Shown: piece by piece, positions 46,400 through 54,614 of the stretch
Numbering within the stretch: the stretch's first letter is position 1
How the letters are laid out: each line of letters begins with the position of its first letter
Virus record (IMG/VR): IMGVR_UViG_3300017917_004576
Location: 56,069-120,068 of that record
DNA: 64,000 nucleotides
Source of the DNA: a virus
Reading direction: 5' to 3' (one strand)
Notes under the pieces: model-generated
Seen by the model: only the letters and a program-made list of their open reading frames with translations
Told to the model about the DNA's origin: nothing
Databases searched by the model: none
Position numbers and translations under genes: made by a program

Positions 46400-46811
46400 T
46401 ATCTATGTCCTCTAGTTTTGAAAGTATATTATTAGATTTTTTATTATTGTTTGTTTTATATTTTTTATGAGATGATCTGTCTATATCTTTTGAAAATTCT
46501 TTGTTTTGTGAATCTAAAATTTTCTGGTGATGCTCTATAATAGCCTTGAGCATTGGCGCTCGCAACGAATATGTGTTCACAGTTTTGCTATCTTGTAAAG
46601 CTTTTACTATAGCCAAAGGACTGTATTGTTTAACTAATTTATTGGCTGTTGCGATCTGATTTCTATAAAAAGCAGACCATTCTTTATTTAGCCAAAATTT
46701 ATAGTGAATATCTTTTTTATCAAGTTTTGCCTTTTTTTCACAAATAATTTCTGTGATATATTGGGCAGCTGATACTTCCTTATTATTGGAGTATCTTGAT
46801 ATAAATTTCAT
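46389..46811 (-). CDS. Protein of unknown function
   Basis: 140 residues. NNKEVSAAQYITEIICEKKAK is a helix with conserved-looking EIICEKKAK, then FWLNKEWSAFYRNQIATANKLVKQY and SLRAPMLKAIIEHHQKIL, all helical. The last 35 residues are Asn/Lys-rich and disordered. Similar small helical proteins accompany phage DnaB and RecA genes, possibly as loaders or adaptors, but I cannot support a function. Confidence 0.4.
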   Translation of the reverse strand: MKFISRYSNNKEVSAAQYITEIICEKKAKLDKKDIHYKFWLNKEWSAFYRNQIATANKLVKQYSPLAIVKALQDSKTVNTYSLRAPMLKAIIEHHQKILDSQNKEFSKDIDRSSHKKYKTNNNKKSNNILSKLEDIDNES

Positions 46812-47122
46812 TTGTTGAATGGCTTAAATATATGATCTGGTGACTTTTGTAAATGAGACAGCTTTGTTTTATTGTGATCGTTCATCATAGACGCCTCTTG
46901 TGTCATAATAGCAACAGTATTATTTTTCTTAACTGCTGTTTTGTTTATCATCAAGTCCTTGGCTGTTGGCTGTTGATTAGTCTTAATAAGATTTTCTGAT
47001 TCCACTATTGCCTGAATACTATCAATAGATAAATTGGTTTCCGCAGCTATCTGTTCTAATGTAAAATTTTGTGAAAATAAATATTTTATAGCGTAAATAT
47101 TATTTTTTGATATTTTTGCCAT
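46808..47122 (-). CDS. Small protein with helix-turn-helix
   Basis: 104 residues. AIKYLFSQNFTLEQIAAETNLSIDSIQAIVESE reads as a sigma-like or resolvase-like HTH. The second half is Lys/Gln-rich with no fold evident. It may be a regulator; it is coupled to its neighbours by 4-base and single-base overlaps. Confidence 0.45.
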   Translation of the reverse strand: MAKISKNNIYAIKYLFSQNFTLEQIAAETNLSIDSIQAIVESENLIKTNQQPTAKDLMINKTAVKKNNTVAIMTQEASMMNDHNKTKLSHLQKSPDHIFKPFNK

Positions 47123-47505
47123 TACAATCTCTCCCTTTCTGCTTTAACTAGCCATGCATTATTTTTAGTAGATAAAAATTTAAGATAATAATTAAATACC
47201 GATTGATTGGTATTGATAAATTTATTACTTGGTCTAACAACATTATCAAGAAAACTATAGCTCTTTTCTCTATCGAGCTTAGAAAACGGATTGAATAACT
47301 CATTATTATTTGATATTTTAATCTGATAGATAATATGATTGTCTTTATTTATTGTTTTTGCTAATACTGTATTATCATCAATATTTTTTCTATAAAGATT
47401 GTTTTCATCTATAAAATCACAATCTTGCTCTAAACAAAAAAACTTGTTTGTTGTATCCGATGACTTACGATCTTTTTTAGGCGTAAATAAATAATCCTCA
47501 CTCAT
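47122..47505 (-). CDS. Unknown protein, paralogue of the gene at 48225-48632
   Basis: 127 residues. It shares the pattern with the paralogue: FFCLEQDCDFID near the start, YQIKISNNNELFNP in the middle, KSYSFLDNVV, and the end YLKFLSTKNNAWLVKAERERL. The two genes therefore stem from one duplication and are now separated by two unrelated ORFs. Function unknown. Confidence 0.5.
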   Translation of the reverse strand: MSEDYLFTPKKDRKSSDTTNKFFCLEQDCDFIDENNLYRKNIDDNTVLAKTINKDNHIIYQIKISNNNELFNPFSKLDREKSYSFLDNVVRPSNKFINTNQSVFNYYLKFLSTKNNAWLVKAERERL

Positions 47506-47878
47506 CTTTCACCTTTTCTGGTAGGTTTGCTTCTTCAGCCGATGATATCATGCATTTTTCTACATATTCGAAAAAGTTTTTAATATATGTATTATAATTT
47601 TCTCCAGATGGAACCGGTATGTGGTAACTGTTGGTGCATACTGTGTTAATTTCTGGGTACTTATTGTCTTCTATTTTTTTTAGAATATTTGCTGTGAGAT
47701 TGATATATATTTCATATTGGGCATCTGTTTGTTTATTAATATTATTAGGATCATCAAAAATATAACTATATTCAGAAAGATCTTCTGGCTTAAAATCTTT
47801 TAAAGAGTCTATTTGTTTTTTATAAATATCTATTTCTTCTTTAGTAAAAAATTGAGATGATTCTATATTGTCTGTCAT
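47498..47878 (-). CDS. Small acidic protein of unknown function
   Basis: 126 residues, acidic and mostly helical with FTKEEIDIYKKQIDSLKDF and an EAQYE-like stretch. VPSGENYNTYIKNFFEYVEKC is the most distinctive segment. No family recognised. It overlaps the downstream paralogue gene by 8 bases. Confidence 0.4.
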   Translation of the reverse strand: MTDNIESSQFFTKEEIDIYKKQIDSLKDFKPEDLSEYSYIFDDPNNINKQTDAQYEIYINLTANILKKIEDNKYPEINTVCTNSYHIPVPSGENYNTYIKNFFEYVEKCMISSAEEANLPEKVKDE

Positions 47879-47879
47879 T

Positions 47880-48221
47880 TTAGGTCCATTTTGTTTTTGG
47901 CGGTTTCTTGATTCTGTTCATACCTTTGGGCAAGACTTTATCCTCTGTTGCTTTATAAGAATTATGTTTGGAGTATAGACTTTGTTTTTGATCATCGCTC
48001 ATACGATCTCTATTTCTGTTAGCCAGATCTCCTACCGTTTTAAGCTCAGTATCATGTTTTTTGATTGAGTTTTGAATAGTAGAAACATCGTCAGTATAGC
48101 TTCTTTCTGTTTTTTTACTATTGCAAAAATTACATTTTGGCGAAGGAATATAATCCTTAATATAAAAAAATAATTCAAATTTTTTATTACAATTTTCGCA
48201 ATGGTAAGTGTACGTTGGCAT
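47880..48221 (-). CDS. FmdB-like zinc-ribbon protein
   Basis: 113 residues. MPTYTYHCENCNKKFELFF followed by PKCNFCNSKKTERSY is the FmdB-type ribbon (two CxxC pairs, PTYxYxCxxC opening). In bacteria and phages this ribbon is found in small putative regulatory proteins. The rest is a charged, disordered tail ending in KKPPKTKWT. Its role in the phage is unknown. Confidence 0.6.
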   Translation of the reverse strand: MPTYTYHCENCNKKFELFFYIKDYIPSPKCNFCNSKKTERSYTDDVSTIQNSIKKHDTELKTVGDLANRNRDRMSDDQKQSLYSKHNSYKATEDKVLPKGMNRIKKPPKTKWT

Positions 48222-48224
48222 AAT

Positions 48225-48632
48225 TTATTTAATATCTCTTTGAGCGTCTTTTAGCCAAGATAGATTTTTTGTCTTTAGAAAATTTATATATTTTTGAAAT
48301 ACTTGTGGAGTAACCTCTTTAAAGTCCCATTCACTTTTACATATATTATTAATAAATGATAAAGAATTTTTTTCTTCTATAGGAGATAGAATTTTTTTAG
48401 GATTGAAAATTTTTGAATTTGGATCCAATTTAATATAATATCTACCATAAGACTTATCATTATCAGCAAAATGTTTTGATTTTTTAGAAAATATTATCTT
48501 AGCAATGGCTTTCGAAATATTGTCATTATTCAATCTCGGATATCCATCGTCGTCTATATAGTCTTCGGATCCTAATAAACAATAAAATTTATCTTCATTA
48601 GAAGTAGATCGATTTGTATTAAAAATAGCCAT
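48225..48632 (-). CDS. Unknown protein, paralogue of the gene at 47122-47505
   Basis: 135 residues. DKFYCLLGSEDYIDDDGY, YYIKLDPNSKIFNP, NSLSFINNICKS and the end YINFLKTKNLSWLKDAQRDI align position by position with the paralogue, which lies two genes downstream. No enzymatic motif. Both copies are intact, so both may be in use. Confidence 0.5.
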   Translation of the reverse strand: MAIFNTNRSTSNEDKFYCLLGSEDYIDDDGYPRLNNDNISKAIAKIIFSKKSKHFADNDKSYGRYYIKLDPNSKIFNPKKILSPIEEKNSLSFINNICKSEWDFKEVTPQVFQKYINFLKTKNLSWLKDAQRDIK

Positions 48633-49206
48633 CTATATATTTTATCCATTCTTTTTGATCTGAGTCACTACTGTATATAGTAGGTAGTTCTTTAGCTAAC
48701 GGCAAGTATCTTGGCTCATAAAATGGTTTTTTAGGGATATTAAGTAACTTCATATTTGCTTGTTCTGGTGTTTTATTTGATTTTTTTCTATTACATTTAA
48801 CACAAGCAGTGGCTATATTTAACCAATTAGTAGCATTCTTTTTGTCAGGATGAAATTGACTTTTTGGAATAACATGATCGTAAGTTAATTCATTCTGATT
48901 AAATCTTATTCCACAATATTGGCAAGTATGATCATCTCTAATAAATAGATTTTTTCTAGAAAACTTTAATGATCTATTATGAATATTGAAATATTTTTGC
49001 GTTTTTGCAACTAATGGGACCTTAAATTGTTTATCATTAGTTCCTTGAATATATTTGTCTTTATAATATTCAATAATTTCTATCTTAAAAGTTGGATTAT
49101 TATCATACTTGATAGACCAAATAATAGCTTTTTGCCAACTAATAATTCTTAATGGCGAATAATCAGCATTTAATAATAAACACTTGCTATTTTCTGCCTT
49201 GTTCAT
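48619..49206 (-). CDS. HNH endonuclease
   Basis: 195 residues. N-terminal LLNADYSPLRIISWQKAI is the opening usual for a widespread bacterial and phage HNH family. The nuclease core has CQYCG (first Cys pair), ELTYDHVIPKSQ (DH of the HNH), NIATACVKCNRKKSNKTP (Asn and second Cys pair). It overlaps the neighbours by 14 and 20 bases. Either a packaging-type or a DNA-cleaving role is possible; this position in the replication block fits a processing nuclease. Confidence 0.72.
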   Translation of the reverse strand: MNKAENSKCLLLNADYSPLRIISWQKAIIWSIKYDNNPTFKIEIIEYYKDKYIQGTNDKQFKVPLVAKTQKYFNIHNRSLKFSRKNLFIRDDHTCQYCGIRFNQNELTYDHVIPKSQFHPDKKNATNWLNIATACVKCNRKKSNKTPEQANMKLLNIPKKPFYEPRYLPLAKELPTIYSSDSDQKEWIKYIDGYF

Positions 49207-49924
49207 AATGATCTAGTTTTGCTAAAATTTTTGCTATTATTGGATTACGAATAATATCATGGTCGGTTAGTGTAGAAATACCTATACCGTCTACGTCTGA
49301 TAGATTTTTTATCATTTCATAAAAACCACCCTGTAAATGTCTAGCAAGATCTGATTGCGAAACATCTCCAGTTAATACCATTTTACTGTTTTGACCAATT
49401 CTTGTCAATAGCATTTTTAATTGTTCATACGAAGCATTTTGACATTCGTCTGCTACTATAAAACAGTCATGAAAATTTCTGCCTCTCATAAATCCTAAAG
49501 GAACGATTTCTATTTTATTATTTAGTTTAAGCGTTGCATTAAGTGCTGGGCCAATAAAATAATTTATCTCATCTTCTATAGGTAATAGATAAGGAAATAA
49601 TTTTTCTTCGTATTTACCTGGCAGATAACCTATTTTTTCTCCTGCTTCAACGACTGGTCTGGTTATAATGATTTTTTTGATTTTATCTTCCAATAAATGT
49701 TCTAAAGCTAAACCAACGGCGCAGTGGGTTTTACCACTACCGGCACTACCTTGACAAAAAGTAATAGTATTTTCTACTATAGATCGTATATATTCTTTTT
49801 GATTTTCTGTTCTTGGCTTTAATCTATTTCTAGATGATAGTCTTGTATTATCTTGATTAAGGGGCGAATTTGTGAGATCAATGATTTTTTCTTTTCTAGT
49901 GCTACCATTTTTTTTCTTTCTCAA
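49187..49924 (-). CDS. phoH: PhoH-like ATPase
   Basis: 245 residues. Walker A GSAGSGKTH (59-67), then IIITRPVVEAGEKIGYLPG, the PhoH signature, CFIVADECQNASYEQLK (Walker B and sensor) and MVLTGDVSQSD. PhoH proteins form RNA-associated ATPases; phage copies are frequent auxiliary genes in aquatic phages, where their role is unsettled. A GGTGTATATTA element lies about 43 bases upstream, so it may be under the phage-specific promoter. Confidence 0.88.
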   Translation of the reverse strand: MRKKKNGSTRKEKIIDLTNSPLNQDNTRLSSRNRLKPRTENQKEYIRSIVENTITFCQGSAGSGKTHCAVGLALEHLLEDKIKKIIITRPVVEAGEKIGYLPGKYEEKLFPYLLPIEDEINYFIGPALNATLKLNNKIEIVPLGFMRGRNFHDCFIVADECQNASYEQLKMLLTRIGQNSKMVLTGDVSQSDLARHLQGGFYEMIKNLSDVDGIGISTLTDHDIIRNPIIAKILAKLDHYEQGRK

Positions 49925-49966
49925 GTTATGCCCTTTATAATAAGTTATATATTAATAACGACATAT

Positions 49967-49978
49967 TAATATACACCA
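49967..49978 (-). promoter_or_regulatory. Putative phage-specific promoter element upstream of phoH
   Basis: On the minus strand the gap between the MazG-like and PhoH genes reads GGTGTATATTAA, matching the core of the elements at 4665 and 58226. It lies about 43 bases before the PhoH start. Confidence 0.4.
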
Positions 49979-49982
49979 TATA

Positions 49983-50348
49983 TCATATTACAAACGACTT
50001 AAGATCAGGAGCTTTCCATCCTTCTGGTTTTAGTACTTTGCCATCTTCTCTCTTTTTTACTTTTCCTGTAACAGGGTCCACTTTAGCAAAATTCGTTTTC
50101 ATAACTTCGTCCCATGCTCCTTGAGCATTACTACCAGTGCTATTTATAGCACCTGCCGTAACCACAATAATATCTATTAAGGCATCTAGTATTTCTAGTC
50201 TATCTATATTGTTGATAGCCTCCTGAAGCTCCGACACTTCTTCTTTTATAAGAGTGTGATACATATCAAATTGAGATTGATTCCACTCGCATACTGTTTG
50301 ATCACAGGCTACCATAAACTTGGTTTGGTCTTCAAACACATTACCCAT
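49983..50348 (-). CDS. MazG-like nucleotide pyrophosphohydrolase
   Basis: 121 residues. KEEVSELQEAINNIDRLEILDALIDIIVVTAGAI has the EExxE and ExxD metal-binding helices of the MazG/PRA-PH (all-alpha NTP-PPase) family, and KVKKREDGKVLKPEGWKAPDL is the C-terminal loop often seen in phage members. These enzymes cleave NTPs or dNTPs to the monophosphate, cleaning pools or altering ppGpp-type signalling. It lies next to the RNR genes. Confidence 0.75.
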   Translation of the reverse strand: MGNVFEDQTKFMVACDQTVCEWNQSQFDMYHTLIKEEVSELQEAINNIDRLEILDALIDIIVVTAGAINSTGSNAQGAWDEVMKTNFAKVDPVTGKVKKREDGKVLKPEGWKAPDLKSFVI

Positions 50349-50366
50349 AATTTAATATCCTTTATA

Positions 50367-52019
50367 TTAAGATTCACAGTTTGTACAAGCTAAAATATTA
50401 CGTGCTAATTCTTGTGCTGGATTAGCACTTCGTTGATAATAAAAGGTTTTGATTCCTAATTTCCATCCTTCTATGAGAAGATCACTAACTTGTTTTGGTG
50501 GTATGTCTGGCCCAATCATTAGATTCAAAGATTGAGACTGATCTATATATTTTTGTCTTTGAGATGCTTGAATAATAATTTCTTTCTGACTAATTTCGCC
50601 GAATGTTTTAAATACTTCTTTTTCATTATCAGATAAAAACTTTAGATGCTGAACAGAACCTCCTTTAACCAAGATACTCTTCCAAACTGTTTCATCGTTT
50701 TTATTATATTTTTTGAGAATTTCTTTTAGATGAGGGTTCTTATATGTGAATTTTCCTTTTGCTAAATTCTTAACAAAATAATTACTATTCAATGGTTCTA
50801 TGCTAGGACTTACTTGCCCCAATATAAAACTACTACTAGTTGTAGGAGCAATGGCTAATGTTGTGACGTTTCTACGACCATATCCTTCGAGGATAGGAGC
50901 TTCTCCGAATTTTTCTGCTAATTCTCTTGATGCTTTGTCTGATCGTTCTCTAATAGTTTGCCATATATTAGCATTAATTAGTTTAGCTTGCATACTTTCA
51001 AAACTTATCATTTTGCTTTGAAGATACGAATGCCATCCCAATACTCCCATGCCTAATGCTCTATGATTTAGAGCAAAGTTTCTGGCGCTCTTCATAAAAC
51101 GAATATTCTCTGTTTTATTTACAAACTCTTGATTAACACTGTCTAAGAAATATATAAGAGTTTCTATTGCATCTGTTTGTATTATTTCGTCCCAATGAAG
51201 CAGATTAAGAGAGCTTAGAACACAAACAAAACTATTATTTTCGTCTGATGCTAAACTAATTTCTGAACATAGATTACTACTATTTATTTTTATATTCTTG
51301 TCTTTATAAGCTTGTGGGGCGTTATTATTTACAGTATCATAAAAGAATATGTATGGATATCCACTTTCAAATCGTTTTTGAATAATTTTAGCCCAAATTT
51401 TTCTTTTATGTTTGTCTCCTTCAACCATGCTATTCATCCATTCATCAGTAATGGTAACGCCAATACTCATATTTTGAATAGGATGGCCTTCATTACGAAT
51501 TTGTAAAAACTCTTCTATATCAGGATGTTCTACGGGTAAATATGCTGCAAAACTTCCTCTTCGTGCTGATCCTTGACTAATCACATCTGCTACTTTATCA
51601 AACAACTCCATAAAGTGAACAGGGCCGCTACTTTCTCCACCAACACTAATACTTGCGCCTCGTGATCTTAATTCACCAAAATAACCACTAGTACCACCAC
51701 CTAATTTGCTCATCATGCCCACTTCGGCTACTTTATAAAGAATACTATCCATCCTATCGCTAATGTGAGAATTAAAGCAACTAACTGGTAATCCTCGGGA
51801 GTTGCCATAATTGGTCCAAACAGGAGTGGATAATGAGTAATATCCTAAACTCATATAACGTTCAAATTTTTCTGCAAAACCCGGAATGTTTAATAGTCTC
51901 TCAGAGTTTTGCGATATGTTTTTTATTCTATCTTCTGGAGAAACGCCTTGTTCAAGGTATCCTCTTTCTAAGAATAAGCGACTATGCGAATTAAGCCAAT
52001 AGTACGGTTGCGTTGTCAT
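50367..52019 (-). CDS. nrdA: Ribonucleotide reductase class I, alpha subunit, short form
   Basis: 550 residues against about 760 in E. coli. LPVSCFN supplies the first redox Cys (81), NLCSEISL the catalytic Asn249/Cys251/Glu253, and CTNC (545-548) the C-terminal thiol relay, so the catalytic set is complete. YYSLSTPVWTN and GQVSPSIEPLNSNYF are also conserved. The N-terminal ATP-cone that allows dATP inhibition is missing, as in some phage and bacterial short forms; loss of dATP shut-off would suit continuous dNTP production (inference). Confidence 0.9.
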   Translation of the reverse strand: MTTQPYYWLNSHSRLFLERGYLEQGVSPEDRIKNISQNSERLLNIPGFAEKFERYMSLGYYSLSTPVWTNYGNSRGLPVSCFNSHISDRMDSILYKVAEVGMMSKLGGGTSGYFGELRSRGASISVGGESSGPVHFMELFDKVADVISQGSARRGSFAAYLPVEHPDIEEFLQIRNEGHPIQNMSIGVTITDEWMNSMVEGDKHKRKIWAKIIQKRFESGYPYIFFYDTVNNNAPQAYKDKNIKINSSNLCSEISLASDENNSFVCVLSSLNLLHWDEIIQTDAIETLIYFLDSVNQEFVNKTENIRFMKSARNFALNHRALGMGVLGWHSYLQSKMISFESMQAKLINANIWQTIRERSDKASRELAEKFGEAPILEGYGRRNVTTLAIAPTTSSSFILGQVSPSIEPLNSNYFVKNLAKGKFTYKNPHLKEILKKYNKNDETVWKSILVKGGSVQHLKFLSDNEKEVFKTFGEISQKEIIIQASQRQKYIDQSQSLNLMIGPDIPPKQVSDLLIEGWKLGIKTFYYQRSANPAQELARNILACTNCES

Positions 52020-52047
52020 TTAAAGTCCTATAAACCATTAATAATGA

Positions 52048-53019
52048 TTAAAACAAAGCCTCTATATCAAACGATAGGGCTTTCTTAGAGTATTCTACGG
52101 GGCGAGAATGAAAGAAATCGGTCATATTGTTACCAAGAATCTGTTCATCAAACCACAGTGTTTTGGATAACAATTTTTGATCAATATCGAATACCGGCTC
52201 GTATCCTATTTGATCTAATGATTCGTTTAGCCTATTTTTAATAAACTCTTTGAGAAGATCGGCGTTTAAGTTTTCTTCTCCATAGCCATTAACAATCCAA
52301 TCGATTATTTCACATTCATATCTAACTGCTTCTTTAGACTCATGAATAATCTTATCCTCTAATTCTTTATCAAATAGTTCTGGATATTCTTGTTTGATAG
52401 TGTTTATTATTTTGATACCTATCATAGCATGAAGATTTTCTTCTCTGCTAGTATATTCAACTTGTTTATTTGTGTCTTTAAGTAAATTCAAGAATCTGCC
52501 AAAATAACTAATAGTATAAAATTGAGAAAATAATGCTATGTTCTCAACAAACAGAGTAAATAAAATAAGAGAGTAAATAAATTGTTTTTTATTATCTTGA
52601 TGAAATTTATGTAAATGCTTACGAAGATAATTCACTCTACCTTTAATAATATCTAATTCTAGAATTTTTTCAAAGTTATCATCTATACCCAAAACTTCCA
52701 AAAGTCTTTCGTAGGCATCGCCATGAATAACTTCCACATGGGCCATTGTGTAGCCCAAATCATTAAGAGAAGGATGTGGTAAATTATCACCAAGTTTGGC
52801 CCAAAATTTCTTTACACTAATTTCTAATTGACCAATCGTTGATAATGCTCTAATAATAATCTGTTTTTGTTGTTCTGTTAAATTTACTCTAAAATCTTGA
52901 ACATCGCTACTAAAATTAAATTCGCGATGAGTCCAAAATCCATTATGCATAGCTTCTATAAAGTCTTGGGTCCAAGGATAATTGTCGGGTTTTCTGGAAA
53001 TTTGTTCGTCGAATATCAT
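52048..53019 (-). CDS. nrdB: Ribonucleotide reductase class I, beta subunit
   Basis: 323 residues. Metal ligands: Glu66 (LEISVKKFW), Glu96 and His99 (EVIHGDAY), Glu159 (FVENIALF), Glu194 and His197 (EENLHAMIG). Tyr103 lies seven residues after Glu96, the place of the stable radical Tyr. At the first ligand a Glu replaces the Asp usual in class Ia, as in the group that includes class Ic enzymes; but the Tyr is kept. The C-terminal tail (FDIEALF) binds the alpha subunit. Confidence 0.9.
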   Translation of the reverse strand: MIFDEQISRKPDNYPWTQDFIEAMHNGFWTHREFNFSSDVQDFRVNLTEQQKQIIIRALSTIGQLEISVKKFWAKLGDNLPHPSLNDLGYTMAHVEVIHGDAYERLLEVLGIDDNFEKILELDIIKGRVNYLRKHLHKFHQDNKKQFIYSLILFTLFVENIALFSQFYTISYFGRFLNLLKDTNKQVEYTSREENLHAMIGIKIINTIKQEYPELFDKELEDKIIHESKEAVRYECEIIDWIVNGYGEENLNADLLKEFIKNRLNESLDQIGYEPVFDIDQKLLSKTLWFDEQILGNNMTDFFHSRPVEYSKKALSFDIEALF

Positions 53020-53168
53020 AATGGTTTTCTTTCTTTTTTTACTAAAATAGCAGCTAAACCTAATATAGTTAAAGTTGTAAATTCTTTACCGATAGGATTA
53101 AAGTTCTCTATTAGATATAGTTGTATAAAATATATGGTGGATAAAATATAAAATAGGGTAATCATCAT
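53016..53168 (-). CDS. 50-residue membrane protein between nrdB and dCMP deaminase
   Basis: Start overlaps the deaminase stop as ATGA and stop overlaps the nrdB start as ATGA, so translation is coupled on both sides. Two hydrophobic segments are visible: MITLFYILSTIYFIQLYLI and TLTILGLAAILV, with a short polar loop (ENFNPIGKEF) and a basic end (KKERKPL), which predicts both ends inside the cell. No family was recognised. It could tether the dNTP enzymes at the membrane or be an inner-membrane modifier. Confidence 0.6.
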   Translation of the reverse strand: MMITLFYILSTIYFIQLYLIENFNPIGKEFTTLTILGLAAILVKKERKPL

Positions 53169-53647
53169 ATTACACCATTCAATTGTCTCAGCCACTCAAG
53201 ATTTGGATCTATATAGAAAATTTTTATACCGCTCATTCTAACAAAAATATCGAATCTGTTTTTTGCATCATCATCAAATAAAATTGTTCCATGATTATTA
53301 ATCATATAAACAGTATCTATACCTTCTTGGTGTAGAGCCATGATACAGTCGTTACAGCATTGCCCAGTCACATACGCCGTCCCACCGTCTGGCCTAACAA
53401 CACAATTAGCAAGAGCATTTTTTTCGCTATGTACCATCCAATTATATTTTTCTGGTCTTGTTAAAGGTAATTGGCTATCATCCAATCCTTTGGGAAATCC
53501 ATTATATCCAACACCAAGAATACGATTTTGCTTATCTGTTATAACACATCCGTGTTGGGTATGAATATCATGACTTCTTTGAGAAACCACCCTGGCTAAT
53601 CCAAGAAAATAATCGGTCCATGACGGTCTGTTTTTTGTTTGCATCAT
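53165..53647 (-). CDS. dCMP deaminase
   Basis: 160 residues. The zinc and catalytic set of cytidine deaminases is present: HSEKNA (His73, Glu75) and QCCNDCIMAL (Cys98, Cys101). GVGYNGFPKGLDD is the phosphate-side loop of deoxycytidylate deaminases. It makes dUMP from dCMP to feed dTMP synthesis; no thymidylate synthase lies in the window. A consensus promoter is directly upstream, so close that the message may have almost no leader. Confidence 0.88.
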   Translation of the reverse strand: MMQTKNRPSWTDYFLGLARVVSQRSHDIHTQHGCVITDKQNRILGVGYNGFPKGLDDSQLPLTRPEKYNWMVHSEKNALANCVVRPDGGTAYVTGQCCNDCIMALHQEGIDTVYMINNHGTILFDDDAKNRFDIFVRMSGIKIFYIDPNLEWLRQLNGVI

Positions 53648-53653
53648 TCATGT

Positions 53654-53681
53654 ATTATACTATGGTTTCTGTCGGTGTCAA
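53654..53681 (-). promoter_or_regulatory. Near-consensus sigma70 promoter for the dCMP deaminase operon
   Basis: On the minus strand: TTGACA, a 16-base spacer, TATAAT. The -10 box ends 7 bases before the first ATG, where transcription would begin. The same spacer length as at the SSB promoter supports a shared early-promoter type. No ribosome-binding site fits between the -10 box and the ATG. Confidence 0.75.
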
Positions 53682-54602
53682 CTAGTTTTGTATGACTGTT
53701 GCTTTATCGACGAAATCATATTTTTGAATAGGATTAGAGTCTATATGATACCATTGTATAGTGAAATTAGATATTGAGTCATCTATTATATGGCCGTAAA
53801 CATTTGCATCTTCTTGCAAATAACAGTCATTATTATATAATTTTATCATATGAAAATAGCCCATTGGTGCTTTAGTATTTAAAATTTTTATATATTGAAG
53901 TTCAGGATGATAAAAATTAAGATGGTTATATGAAATAACATATCCAAAAATTCTTTCTAGAGCATGTGAATATGTGCCACTATATTTTTCGATTACTTTA
54001 TTTTTTTCTTTGCTTAATATTTTTTGAAGTTCATGATTATATGGACAAAAATGTTTTCGAAATAATTCTGTATGACTCATAAACATTGTGCCACCAAAAA
54101 AAGAATAATTATTTATTTTAGAATAATTGATATTAAGTAGTTTACATAGTTCTTGAATTTGTTTACTATGATAATTTTCATTATTTGTTAATAAAAAATG
54201 TTTATTTCCAATAGCTCCACAATTATTATAATTTGAAATTATCTTATAGTTATCTATTATAGCATTCTTTTTTCCTATTAGATCATGTAGTAAAATATGT
54301 CTCCATTTTACATGATTAAATTGCCCTAGTTGGCTCTTCTTAGTGTGTAATTTAATAAAATATTTTTCTTTAATATATGGTAATATATTGAGAAAAGAAG
54401 ATATATCTGCTCCATAATTATTAGATAGATATATATTAGTATCAAATGTGTTAAAACATTCTTTTATAATTGATGTAGTATCATATTCTTTACATAAAGA
54501 TAAATACAATTTAATATTATTTTTAAATGGTTCTAATAATACTTTAAATTCATACCATAAATCAATATGATAAAGATGTAATATAGTAGCGATACGATCC
54601 AT
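53682..54602 (-). CDS. RgpF-like (rhamnan synthesis F family) glycan-modifying protein
   Basis: 306 residues. Segments IATILHLYHIDLWYEF at the N-terminus, YLSNNYGADISSFL (the family's 'NxGxDxxxF' motif), KLHTKKS and FGGTMF follow the RgpF family in order. These proteins take part in polysaccharide synthesis in bacteria. The C-terminal 60 residues (YGHIIDDSISNFTIQWYHID) are an addition without a match. In a phage it may modify virion or host surface glycans. Confidence 0.55.
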   Translation of the reverse strand: MDRIATILHLYHIDLWYEFKVLLEPFKNNIKLYLSLCKEYDTTSIIKECFNTFDTNIYLSNNYGADISSFLNILPYIKEKYFIKLHTKKSQLGQFNHVKWRHILLHDLIGKKNAIIDNYKIISNYNNCGAIGNKHFLLTNNENYHSKQIQELCKLLNINYSKINNYSFFGGTMFMSHTELFRKHFCPYNHELQKILSKEKNKVIEKYSGTYSHALERIFGYVISYNHLNFYHPELQYIKILNTKAPMGYFHMIKLYNNDCYLQEDANVYGHIIDDSISNFTIQWYHIDSNPIQKYDFVDKATVIQN

Positions 54603-54614
54603 TATAACTTAACT

